Assembly: GCA_963920525.1 (NCBI GenBank)
Contig: OY986439.1
Location: 215,377,000 to 215,440,999 of the forward strand
Direction of reading: 5' to 3'
DNA length: 64,000 bases
Source of the DNA: Dichetophora obliterata
Lineage: Eukaryota; Arthropoda; Insecta; Diptera; Sciomyzidae
Both the position numbers and the translations under genes were made by a program. This document shows, piece after piece, positions 33,691-44,445 of the stretch. Position 1 is the first letter of the stretch. Each line of letters starts with the position of its first letter. The notes beneath the pieces are model-generated. The model was not told the origin of the DNA and searched no databases. It saw only the letters and a list, made by a program, of their open reading frames with translations.

Positions 33691-35635
33691 AGTTTAGGTT
33701 TCATTTAAGAAATATTCTTTAAATGCTCATATTTCAGATTAAAGCTAACAAAAAATACTCGGTCCGAACTGTTTCGCCTTTGTCTATTTATATAAAGAAA
33801 TTATGAGATTTCCTGTTCACTTATCGAGATTCAGGTTTTCTTCTCAAGCCTATTTAAAGTAAGATAATACTTACTTGAAATTATTTTTAAGTTTTATTTT
33901 CATCTATTTCGTGATGATGCCTTGGCTCAACACAACCACATTCGCTTGAAGAAAGTAAATATAATTTTTATTTAATGTCGCTGTCAATCACTTTGGTCTC
34001 AATTGATGCATCTGGCACATAATAAAGCAGAAATCACAGTTAAGGCAAGCAGCCAGCAAGCAAGCCTTCAACTATACAGTTTGACTTGACAAGCACGTGG
34101 CCGATATAATCAGATAACAGCCCACACAGCAAGGATGCTACTGCATTTTGCTAAACACTACACTGAAGTTGTACTGCATAAAAAGTAAAAAAAAAGCAAA
34201 CTAAAACAGAAAATATGGTCAGCAGACAAGTAAAAATAAGAGGCTAAAAAAATAAATTTTTAGTATTTGATATGAGCTATTGTTAATCAGCAATTGAATT
34301 AAACATTAGGACTCGGCTTCTCTCTGACTACCTAAGATCCTTAGATAGACATTTGTGAGATACGAGTATGGCAGAAAAACATACTATCCGTGAGTTTTAT
34401 GGAAAAGTTATACTGTGCGCAGACGGCAAGCATCCATATAAGTATGTATGTCGATTTCAAACGTTGCTATATAATAAAGTTATAAATCTAAGGCAGTGGT
34501 AACGCAGGAAACAACCGATGCTGCATTTGCGGTGTGTGAGTTCGTGTATGAAGTATTTGTTCCTTCGCTGCTTATTTGGAGTCGAAAACTTGAAGTTTAC
34601 AACAATATAAGACCTAAAGTTAGGAAAACTTATTTTGCAAACTCTAAGAAACAAACAAGACTAGCACTAGAAAAGGAAAGAGAGAGAGAGACGATAGCAA
34701 ATATAGTGGGAAATGGGAGACAAAATTAAGTTTAATTTCCTGACTTTAAAATATTTAAACGCTTCAAAAAACAAGGTCCTAGTTTCCAGCAAAGCAAAGA
34801 GCTTGCCTACAAGCGTTTTATTAGAATTCAACCAATAAAAGCTTACAAAACCGCTCAATGACTGTTCATCAAGTGCCAGCTTTCCACTTCCCCATGGCAC
34901 AAAGGCGAAAAGTCGTGGCAATAGCGCCGTTGAGTCTCACTGTTCAGTACCAGCGATTAAATACACATACACTGAAAAAGAGTTTGGTTTTATTGGCTAA
35001 ATGTATTGAATTAGCGCCTGTTTCAATAATATTAACAAGTATCGCCTGCGGTCGAAATTGGAACAACTGTCTGTGGACCAATTTGTTTACATTTAGAGTC
35101 TTTAAATAATTGAATTGAGGGGCTTATTGCAAAATGTGATAAGCCACATGATCCAAAAAATCAGTTTTTAGGCTAAATACATTACTCAATGCATTGCCAA
35201 CAACCACTAAAGAGATTTTGGCTATTTCTTATTCATTTTCTAACCTATTTGTAAAAGTTTCCGTGCTCAATTACATTTCTTCATACAAAAATAGATTTTT
35301 TCAAAACTTAAGAGTCAATTATTTCAAAATATATTTTGTGTGGCTTATCATGTTCTTGCAGTAAGCCTTCAATTTCAAAGCAAGATAATGCAGTCAGGCA
35401 GTTGAAGGCAGTTCAGTTGAAGTTTAAATGGTGAGCTAGTTTCAAGTTTAAGCTATCTCTTAAGGTATAAAAAATAAAATTGTTTAAAAACTCGATGAAA
35501 GTACTCGTTTGCCATTTTCGTAGCGTTGAAGTGTGTGTACTTAAACGGCTCTATTATAAATCCTACCAATATTTCTTCCAAACATATTCACCCCCTTTCA
35601 GTCAGCCTCCTGCCTAAGGTCCCTCCCTCAAAGCT
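33691..35635. other. Unique-looking DNA, no gene seen
   Basis: Only short chance frames. No repeat, RNA gene or splice-linked frame recognised. Confidence 0.45.
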
Positions 35636-35643
35636 GTTATAAC

Positions 35644-37289
35644 CAGTGTGGCCATTTTAGCCTTTTCCAGGCTAGATTTACGACTTAGTTTCGCGGCTTT
35701 TTTAAGTCTTTTTGCCCGTTGAAAACATTTTTTTTTTTGTCAATTTTGGCAAACTGTACAAAACGTAGCTTTTCTTATATAAATATTGTGTCGCCGTATT
35801 TTACTACGTAATTGATAAACGACTCTACTGACATTTCTGTAAAAAACAACTTGGAATCTACTTAGAATATACTATAGCAAAAGCCGAAAGCAATTAAATT
35901 TTTTTTTAAGTTGCTAGAATTAGATGATTCTACTGCGAGGGTATTATAACTATCATTTTAAAAACACTTCATGAATTTAAACTTAGTAAAGCTAATTCTA
36001 AAGGGCTAGGGACAGCAGGGCTTTCGAAAAGCTGAATAAGGGTTTCAAAACTTTTTATTTGATATATTAATTAATTTTATATTAATTTTTTTTTTAATTC
36101 ATTTTGTAGAAGTTTAGATCTGGTGGGTGATTACTAGAACGGGATGTCAATGACTCTTGGAGCAAAAAAAATTGGTCTTCTCAAGACACAGAACAGCGAT
36201 ATATCATACATTAAAATGGGGTTGTGAATGTCTAAGATGACGAAATATTTCAATGCGCAACTCCTACGTACGGTAAAACAATTTTTCGAAAAATGCTTCA
36301 AAATGCTTCGAATTAGATGGTGTGTGGCGAACTTTTTTTTTTAAAAATATAAAAATAAATATGTTAATATGAAATTACTTACTTACTTAGTTGGCGCTCC
36401 AACCGTATGTTGGTCTTGGCCTCATCTAAGAATTTGCGCCAGCCATTTCTGTCTTTCGCTTGCTGGCGCCAGTTGGAAATTCCAAGCTTCGTCAGGTTGT
36501 CCTCTACTTGGTCTTTCCAACGAAGATGCAGTCGTCCGCCGCTGGGTACCGAATTGAATGTTTTCTTCACTGGAGCATCGTCTTTCATGCGCTGAACATG
36601 ACCAAGCCAGCGAAGCCGCTCGATTTTAATGCGCTTGACTATGTCGAAGTCAGCGTACAGCTCATTCACCGTATTCGGTACTCACCATTGACGCAGATTG
36701 GTTCGTAGATCTTACGAAGAATCTTTCTCTCGAATGCTCCTAAAGTCTTTTCATTTGAACTGCTCAGCGTCCGGGTTTGTTATGCATAAAGTAGGACGGG
36801 CATGATGAGCGATTTATAGAGCGTGATTTTCGTTCGTCGAGAGAGGGCTTTGCTTCTCAATTGCTTACTGAGCCCAAAGTAACACCTGTTGGCAAGAGTT
36901 ATTCTTCGGTTGATCTCAATGCTAATGTCGTTGGTTGAGTTTATGCTGGATCCCAGATAGACGAAGTCCTTCACAACCTCGAAGGAGGTACTGTCAACTG
37001 TAACGTGGGTTCTAAGACGCTGGAACTGTTTGTCTGTTTTCACCAAGTATTTGGTCTTATCTGCATTCACTGCCAGACCCATTCGACTTGACTCTCTTTC
37101 TTATCTGGAGACTGCTGCACTGACTTCGCGCGTTTTATGGCCAATGATATCGATAATTAAATCTTCATTAGTTAAAATGAAATAAACATCTTAAAATTGT
37201 ATGAAGAAGATCACGTTGTTTTTAAGCTTGTTTTGACTTTTTTTTGGCCGGCTTAGCTTTCTTTTTTTTAAGCTCGTGGGGCCACACTG
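35644..37289. mobile_element. hAT-like element with nested LINE fragment
   Basis: The left end CAGTGTGGCC and the inverted right end CAGTGTGGCC are identical over 10 bases. The eight bases outside are GTTATAAC on the left (35636-35643) and GCTATAAG on the right (37290-37297), matching at 6 of 8, which is consistent with an old 8 bp hAT target duplication. The interior shows no hAT transposase. A minus-strand LINE fragment (36370-37175) makes up half of it, so the host element was about 0.8 kb. Confidence 0.6.
36370..37175 (-). pseudogene. 3' end of a LINE reverse transcriptase, truncated and disrupted
   Basis: Read on the minus strand: DIIGHKTREVSAAVS (just after the eroded YADD site), MGLAVNADKTKYLV, VVKDFVYLGSSINSTNDIS, EINRRITLANRCYFGLSKQL, ITLYKSLIMPVLLYA, then a TAA stop in place of the usual Glu/Trp context, TLGAFERKILRKIYEPI, a frameshift near GEYRIR, and MNELYADFDIVKRIKIERLR, WLGHVQRM, LRWKDQVEDNLTKLGI. 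This order is the C-terminal half of an insect non-LTR reverse transcriptase ORF (RTE-like by its KTKY...VYLGS signature). The 3' end meets a TAAG repeat (36376-36390), a plausible LINE tail. 5'-truncated and dead. Confidence 0.85.
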
Positions 37290-37297
37290 GCTATAAG

Positions 37298-38725
37298 AGC
37301 CCTGAGGTAATTCTTAGGGGAGTCACATGAATAAGATGGTCCTTATATGTTTTCATCCGCAAAATTTCTATTTAACACCTCATTCTTGGATTCTCTCTCT
37401 TGTTTTCTCTCTTGGCTTAGAATTTTTCGGAAAGCAAAATTTTATTTCTTTTTTGACGCTCATATTTTGGTTACCAGTCCAAATTTGTTTCAGATCATTT
37501 GTTCAACAAAACCTTTTAAATGCTTTATGATTGATTCCCCTCCATTTATAATAAATACTAAACAATTTACGACAACTTCGTTACTATATTACTTTATGAA
37601 ATATATAAAAACAACGTTTTGCAAAAATTCATTTTCGCCAAAAAAAGTCTGGCCTATTATGCCCATGATATTGTATTTAAGGTTTTTTGAAAACAATATA
37701 TAACATAGAATTGGTGAGGTAACGGTAAATGTTTGATAGAAAAAAAAACTTTTTTCAGTGTATAAATTGTACGAATTTCAATGTCGGCGGCTACCTTTCA
37801 AGAGTTGAATAATCGAAAAGGTTGTTGGTATCATAGTAGTTTGCTGTTGTTGTTGTTGCTATTGAGATTGAACCAGATGCTGCCATGTTCATGTACGGAT
37901 GCAGCCAGTTGAAGCACCGCTCGTCACGTCGTCACGAGTGTATCTTCGTTTTCCATAAAGATGATTGCATTTTTACGTTATGAAAAACCAATTCGTTGAA
38001 ATTGGATTAAAATTGTATGAGTTGATTGTGCGAGCCGATGAGCAAGCATACCATATTCCAATATTTCAGTCATGGTCAACGATATAAGGAGCATTAATAT
38101 GAAAAAAGAAAAAAACATAAAAGCAAAAAAGCACTGCAAAAGGAACCACAAAACGAAGTCACGAAAAACCTTTGCAACGTGTAAATGTAAATTATTGCTT
38201 TGAGAGACATAAATATTTAAGACACACATTTTCAATGATATTGGTAATATGCAGGCACATTTGTGTGTGTATTTTTGTATGTGTGTGTGTGTGAGTGTGT
38301 GTCTGTGTGTGCATGCTGTAAGGTGTGTTTAAAAAGGTTATTTAACAGGTTTACTGAAAATGATTTTCCAAAGATTGGTATTTTACACTCAAATCTTTAA
38401 TGTTTATAGCTTTAAAGCTGAACAGAGAAAATTTTACCGTATTCTCTGCAATATTTTCTAATATTAATTTTAAAAATTGCTGAATTTATATTCTCATAGC
38501 ACTAGGTAACAACCCAGTTGTGTTCCGAAAGCCACAATAAATTTCAGATGTATTCTTACTGCAAAAAAAAAAAAAAATTTAAGTCGATGTATAGTTTTGT
38601 TTTTTAAATACTTATTTAGGAAACCCGCTTTTTGAATAGGTGGTCGTCATACATTTTTGATCATAACCTTAGAACAAATCATCCGTTGTAGTTATGAAAT
38701 AACGCAAACAATTTCAAAATTTTTG
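37298..38725. other. Unique-looking DNA with a GT microsatellite
   Basis: No gene is supported; the longest frame (118 codons, 37347-37703) is F/I/K-rich without domains. A GT-rich microsatellite spans about 38261-38313. Confidence 0.45.
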
Positions 38726-38726
38726 A

Positions 38727-40012
38727 AACAAGAAAATATTCTCATATGAAATTGTTATGTACAAACTATCCAGTATTTTTTGTCTATTAAATAAAAAACT
38801 TACACATAATATACTTTAATGTATTTAATACTAATTCATAGTGATGTTCAGAAGATATATGGTCATATGTCGTCCTCTAGGTGCACAGTGTGATAAACTT
38901 TGCCCTAAAACTTATGCTCGGATATATTTTTAAGATCACTATGAATAAGCTTCAGCTTACATGTACTAATAGTGTAAAATTATTCTCTATCTTCTATTAT
39001 TTTTGACTGTTGAATTGAAAAATATAAGCCTCACTATACGTGAGTGATAGTAATAGTGAAAAATTTCTCACTCAAATTCATATAAGAATAGTGGGAAAAA
39101 AAATGTTTACAGCTTAGTGCAACTTTTTTTTGCACTTAATGAATAGTGCAAAAAAAAATACTTGCACTAATAGTGGTAAAGCACAGAAAGTTATCACTCA
39201 ATTGAAAAAAAAACAGGAACAGTTTACTTGTAGTATTGAGTATTTAAATATTACACAGAAATTTGTATGTTTCTATGCTATTCTTAGTAAAATATAAAAA
39301 TATTAAGTCAAACAAGAAAAATAAGCTATGCTAACAATTATTTGCCTTAAGCAATTTAACTTTCATGAAACTATTATTTTAAATAACACCAATTTTATAT
39401 AAACTGTCTATCTGTTGTTGTTGTTTTCTTCGAAAACATATATAACCTGAAGCTCGAAAAATAGTTCTTCTTAATTATAGATTTTTTTAATTCGAGTCTT
39501 ATCGAATAGTTTTAAAACCAGTCATATTTGAAAGTTGAGTGGAAACACTTTCAATTGCAGCTTTCACTTAGTGGCTGCTCAAATTTTGCACTATTTGAGT
39601 GTAGTGGAGATATAGTAACTACCACTCAATTTATTGTTAGTGCAACAATATAACACTACCACTAAAATCCCTAGTGATAGTGAAGCATTTCTTCAAAATG
39701 GTAAAATGGTAAAAAAATAGTGAAAAATAGAATTTCTTTCAATATATTTTAGTGCTAGTGAAAGGCTGAGTGCACTCAGCATTTAGTGCACTACGCCCAA
39801 CTCTGGTATTAAATACAATAAAATAATTATTTATTTATTGCAATTAGATACAATACTAAAATTATCATAACTAAAGGATAGGGAGCACTAAGTTCCAGGT
39901 CTTTCGACTCGACAATAAAATAATTTATGTGTAAGTTGTTTATTTAATAGACAAAAATATTGGATGGCTTGTACGTAACAATTTCAAATGAGAATATTTT
40001 CTTGTTTCATTT
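38727..40012. mobile_element. Inverted-arm element, ~1.29 kb
   Basis: The left arm (~38730-38812: GAAACAAGAAAATATTCTCA, TGTCTATTAAATAAA, ACTTACACATAA) is repeated inverted at ~39922-40010 with few changes. Between them 39000-39800 is rich in AATAGTG/CACTATT words in both orientations. It ends at 39805 with TGCACTACGCCCAACTCTG, which looks like an inverted hAT end (CAGAGTTGGGC); its partner end is not found. Either a foldback element or a hAT insertion inside a pair of inverted repeats. Confidence 0.5.
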
Positions 40013-40149
40013 CGTACTTTTTAGAGCGTGATTTTTAGCAGTCGGGTTTTAGTTTTTTGAACTAATTTTGTATTTAAATTATTTTGGGGATATAATTTTT
40101 ATATAATCGAAAGTAATAACTACTAATCAATTCATAAAAAAGAGGTTTA

Positions 40150-41130
40150 TTATGTCTCAATAAAAATTTTTTTAGTTCATGTCTTTATGTCCTATAGAGG
40201 GCGCCATATTCAATTTAATGTGACTACACATAGCCTATAATCAGCGGATGATGAGCTTAAAACGATACGTCAAATTATGATAAGTAGCTTAGAAGTTAAG
40301 GGTTTATTTGACTTTCTGTCTTCTAGAGGATGCCATATTAAATTTAATGTGACGTCAGATAGCCCATAACCAGCGGACGAGGAAAACGCTTCCAACAATA
40401 CCTCATTTTACTCACCACGTTTTACTCGGCTAGTGTTTAGAAAACTTCGGTGGGAGTTTATGCCGACTTATGACTCCCGTTGTGCGCTTTTAGGCTTGAA
40501 AACCTTAGAGTTTAGAAGAAAGTATTTTTTGGCTATATTATTTGCTCGTGATATATTCATGAATCACTTAGATTGTGCACCATTGCTTGCTTTATTTGGT
40601 ATATATGCGCCCGAAAGGAACTTTAGGCTCAGACAGTTATTTCAAATTCCATATCGCAGGACAAATTATGGTAGACAGGACCCTGTTTATAATATGAGTT
40701 CTTCTTTTAATGCAATTTGTAGCAATATTGATATAACCCAAACTAGGGTCTCTTTTAAAAATTGTATTATGTTAAGCTAATATTATATTGTTAAATTCTT
40801 GTTTAATTTTAAGATAATTTTTAGTATCTGTAGAACAAACTTGTTTATAGTTGAATAATAAATAAATAAATAAATAAATTTGTTAAATTATGACAAGTAG
40901 CTTAGTAGTTATTAGTTCAGTTGACTTTCTGTCCTCTAGAGGGCTCCTTATCAAATTGTATGTTACGTCACATAACCTACTGCCAGCAGACAAGGAAAAC
41001 GCTTCTAACGATATCTCATTTGCTTTTGTCACTAAAAAAATTATTTTTAGTTCATGACTTTTTATTAAATTTAAAGCCTATGATACCTCATTTGTCAAAT
41101 TATGATAAGTAGTTAAGAAGTGAGAGTGGA
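40150..41130 (+). repeat. Short tandem repeat of ~135 bp units, split by a LINE
   Basis: Units start near 40190, 40320 and 40930 and share GACTTTCTGTCCTCTAGAGG, 'GTGACGTCACATAGCC', CCAGCGGACGAGGAAAACGC, 'GATACCTCATTT' and AAATTATGATAAGTAGCTTA. The LINE fragment interrupts the unit between CCTCATTT and GTTAAATTATGA. A partial unit ends near 41120. Confidence 0.6.
40410..40880 (+). pseudogene. 5'-truncated LINE, C-terminal coding fragment with A-rich tail
   Basis: The frame from about 40433 reads RKLRWEFMPTYDSRCALLGL, KTLEFRRKYFLAILFARDIF, HLDCAPLLALFGIYAPERNF, FQIPYRRTNYGRQDP and ends at a stop near 40778. This is the pattern of the C-terminal region of jockey/CR1-type ORF2 proteins. A 3' UTR and an (AATA)n tail (40855-40878) follow. 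It inserted into a tandem repeat unit. Confidence 0.75.
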
Positions 41131-41139
41131 ACAGATGAA

Positions 41140-41600
41140 CAAACATACATACCGGTCAAACACATATGTTTTTCATTAACGCCATTAGACTCTGGAATGC
41201 ACTACCTAGATGGTTAAGAGAAATAACTAGGAGAGGTACTTTAAGGCAATCTATCTTAACTTACTTCTCTACTCCATAGTGTCTGCAATTTGCTTAAACT
41301 ATTTCAAAGGTTATTTTTATTTCTTTTCTCTTTTTTTCTCCTTTATTTTCCTCTTTATTAATGTATTTCCTCTTTTTTTATTATAATATATGATTATTAT
41401 AATAATCTTTTAATCAAAAGTATTGTTAAATGTCTGTAATTAAATCTTAAGCCCGGTTGTTATAATGTTAATCTAATTTAATCTAATTAAATTCTTATTT
41501 AACTAAACTAAATGATTTTTGTACTATAAAAGAACATAGTTCTAAGTGTACTGATGTTAGCTTTTAATTTTATAAAAATAAAAAAAAATAAAAAAATATA
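41140..41600 (+). pseudogene. Second LINE 3' end (last ~40 codons plus 3' UTR)
   Basis: From 41165 one frame reads FFINAIRLWNALPRWLREIT and RRGTLRQSILTYFSTP then stop (TAG, ~41278). RLWN.LP is typical of the very C-terminus of jockey/CR1-like ORF2. A ~320 bp pyrimidine- then A-rich 3' UTR follows and ends in ATAAAAAAAAATAAAAAA near 41598. It may be the same family as the fragment at 40410. Confidence 0.7.
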
Positions 41601-42617
41601 CCGCTATAAACACATATATTGTTGCTTCGCCCAAGTCGGGTAAAAAGAAGACGTAAGAAAAATGTAAACTTCTATCCACATATCACAAACTTTCAATCAT
41701 GCTTTTTTCCAACCGCAATTAGAAGGAAAATCCACCTCCACCCAGTAATTGTAATAATCTTGTTGCGGATAAAAAGTACTAATGCTGATTGTTTTCTTGC
41801 CATACTAAAAAAAATCAGTGAATTTGGTAAGCTGTCAAACCCTAGCATTTTGTGGTTTTTGTTGTAAACGAGAAAAGAAACGTGTTGGCGCCATAACATA
41901 CTACAGATACATGAAAAACATAGTAATTTAAAATGAAGAAATAAAACATAAAATGCTTAGATATCAATGTACCATTTTCTATACACACACATCTATTATT
42001 TACAAGAACATCTGTATGTAAAAGCTTACAACAGCCCTTGAGACCAAACGAATTCTGAGAGTGAGTAGTCAGAATTCAGTTTCTCTGAAATAAATTATTT
42101 AAACATTGAATTTGTTGTGAAGAAATTTTATAGATTTTTCACCGACGTTTATGAAAATGTGTTGAAATTTGCATACAACCAATCCCAAAATTACGTTTGC
42201 TCTTTACACTTTACGCAATTTGGTTTAGTTCTTTTTAAATTCATTTGTAAAACGAAATCTTTCTTTTATGAGACGAAATGAAAAAACTCTTCAGATATAT
42301 AATGTATCTATGAGTTCTAAAAAGAAAAAGACAAAGACAAAGACAAAAGTCTGAATACATTAAGTGAGTTGTATTGCATGTTTGCTACTTAGAATTTTAG
42401 AAGGTAAGCTTAGAGCTTTGTTTAGAAATTCTTTTGAGATACCTTTTCTTCTAATATCAATTGTGAGAAATAGTTGAAGAATCTCATAATGAATTCATAC
42501 AACTAAGGAAGTTGTGGGAACAAATTATTGCAACTTTGCTAAAATTTGCGGATTAACGGATTACGGATCTAACAGCTTTGTGCAAAATAAACTTTAGAGC
42601 AGATAATGAGTAACGCT
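41601..42617. other. No gene seen
   Basis: AT-rich, only chance frames. An AAAGACAAAGACAAAGACAA run lies near 42326. Confidence 0.45.
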
Positions 42618-42749
42618 ATTGCAACTAGTGTCCGACTGAATATTCGGTTTCGGTTTCGATTACGGCCAGTTTCGGCCTTTTTTGGCAGTTTCTAGGAACT
42701 AGGAACATTTCAAGAATAGCGACAACTATAATTTTAATTTTTTTTTTTT

Positions 42750-42866
42750 GCAGATTATATGGATTTTGGCCTCCTTACTCTAAATCTGAAAAAATTGCAG
42801 GCCGCTCGCAATTGGTTTAGACGTTATAGGCCTCCAAAGTTGGAAAAAATAGCCTACAAATCTTGC
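42750..42866. repeat. Left foldback arm of the hAT-like element
   Basis: Inverted, this arm reads GATTTGTAGGCTATTTT ... TATAACGTCTAAACCAATTG ... AGCGGCCTG ... ATCCATATAATC and matches 44334-44445 on the plus strand (GATTTGTAGCCCATTTT, TATAACTTCTAAACCAATTG, CAGCGGCCTG, ATCCGTATAATC) at roughly 80%. The mariner lies between the arms. Confidence 0.7.
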
Positions 42867-42938
42867 TATTTTTCTAAATTTTTCAACAAAACTACACTCT
42901 ATGGGTATCATAAGAAACAAATTGTAAATATAATAATA

Positions 42939-44224
42939 TTGGGGGTTGGAATTAATTTTAAAGGTTTTTTTCGGTTTTTGAGCATTTATTTAGAAACAAC
43001 GGTACAATGTATATTATTCAAAGTATTGTCCATCGTTAGCTACAACATTTTCCCATCTTTCTGTCAGCATATGGATTCCGCGCCGGAAGAACGATTCGTC
43101 TTTTGAGGCAATCCACGAACCGACCCATTTTTTGGTATCCTCGTAAGAAGTGAAGCGCTGCTCAGCCAAGCCATGCGTCATCGATCTGAATAGGTGGTAG
43201 TCGGAAGGGGCTATGTCTGGGCTATAAGGCGGGTGGGGTAGCACATCCCAATTCAGCGCCTCCAACGTTTCCTTGACGGTTCTTGCAACATGTGGCCGTG
43301 CGTTGTCATGTTGAAAAACCACTTTGTCGTGTCTTTTGGCATATTCCGGCCGTTTAACCTTTAATGCTCGGCTCAATTGCATCAATTGTTGCTGGTAGCG
43401 TTCCCCAGTGATGGTTTCGTTAGGTTTTAGCAGCTCATAGTACACGACACCCTTCTGATCCCACCAAATACACAGCATAAGCTTGGCGCCATGAATATTC
43501 GGCTTGGCCCTCGATGTTGATGCATGGCCGGGTGGTCCCCACGATTTTTTTCGCTTAGGATTATCGTAATGGATCCACTTTTCATCGCCAGTGACAATAC
43601 GATGCAAAAAACTCTTCCTTTTATGCCGTTGAAGCAGTTCTTCGCACATGCAAAATCGCCGTTCAACGTCTCTCGGCTTCAACTGGTACGGCACCCAATT
43701 TCCTTGCTTTTGAATCATTCCCATGGCCTTCAAGCGTTTGCCGACCGTTGATAAGTCGACTACCAATGATTCTGACAATTCTTGAAGGGTTTGACACGGG
43801 TCTTCATCGAGCAAAGCCTCCAATTCCTCATCTTCAAACTTTTTCGGCTGGCCCGGACGCTCTTTGTCTTCCGTATCAAAATCACCACTTTTAAACCGAC
43901 GGAACCAGTACTCACAAGTAGAAATCGATGGAGCATAGTCCCCGTAAGCCTCAGTAAGCGTGCGTTGTGCTTCAACCGCTTTTTTCTTCAAATGGAAGCA
44001 CAAAAGTAAACCTTCCCGCAAATTGCGTTTTGTTGGAACGAAAGTCGACATGTTCACAGAGAAAAAAATATATGTTGTTTACACTTCAGTGGAATGACAC
44101 ATACTGAAAAATGAAGCTTAGACAATGTGCTTTGAAATGAATATAGTCACAGGTGTGCCCGATGCGATCTATTGATAGTTACGCCATCTCTTAGAAAACC
44201 TTTAAAACTAATTCCAACCTCCAA
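42939..44224 (-). mobile_element. Complete mariner element, 1286 bp
   Basis: The 30 bp terminal repeats start TTGGGGGTTGGAATTAATTT (left) and, inverted, TTGGAGGTTGGAATTAGTTT (right), with 28 of 30 bases matching. TA is duplicated at 42937-42938 and 44225-44226. Length, terminal repeats, target and single uninterrupted transposase gene are all as for an autonomous mariner. It sits inside a hAT-like element and is therefore younger. Confidence 0.96.
43014..44051 (-). CDS. Mariner transposase, mauritiana-like, apparently intact
   Basis: This enzyme cuts and reinserts its own element by a DD34D transposase mechanism in the nucleus. I start at the Met beginning MSTFVPTKRNLREG (44051): this gives 345 residues, the usual mariner length, although the frame is open two codons further up. 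The N-terminal ~110 residues are the paired helix-turn-helix DNA-binding region (LLLCFHLKKKAVEA, FRRFKSGDFD). WVPYQL (about residue 118) fits the WVPHEL linker motif. Catalytic residues are the D in TGDEKW, the D in QHDNARPH and the D in PSDYHLF, with 34 residues between the last two. The YSPDIAPSDYHLF motif is complete. No stop or frameshift is present. Sequence style is closest to the mauritiana group. Intact coding does not prove activity: the two terminal repeats differ at two positions. Confidence 0.96.
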   Translation of the reverse strand: MSTFVPTKRNLREGLLLCFHLKKKAVEAQRTLTEAYGDYAPSISTCEYWFRRFKSGDFDTEDKERPGQPKKFEDEELEALLDEDPCQTLQELSESLVVDLSTVGKRLKAMGMIQKQGNWVPYQLKPRDVERRFCMCEELLQRHKRKSFLHRIVTGDEKWIHYDNPKRKKSWGPPGHASTSRAKPNIHGAKLMLCIWWDQKGVVYYELLKPNETITGERYQQQLMQLSRALKVKRPEYAKRHDKVVFQHDNARPHVARTVKETLEALNWDVLPHPPYSPDIAPSDYHLFRSMTHGLAEQRFTSYEDTKKWVGSWIASKDESFFRRGIHMLTERWENVVANDGQYFE

Positions 44225-44333
44225 TAGGTATATCTTAAAAAGTTATGAATGAATTTGCATGTGATACCTCGTTGAATAGGTACTCGCATTATCTTTCTTT
44301 TGATACGCATAACGCGGAACACTAAAAAACACA

Positions 44334-44445
44334 GAAAGATTTGTAGCCCATTTTGCAACTTCGGAGGTTTATAACTTCTAAACCAATTGCCAGCGGCCTG
44401 AAATTTGGTTTTGGATTTAGGAGATAAAAATCCGTATAATCCAAC
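44334..44445. repeat. Right foldback arm of the hAT-like element
   Basis: Partner of 42750-42866. The arms are not at the element ends, so the element has both short terminal repeats and long internal ones. Confidence 0.7.
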
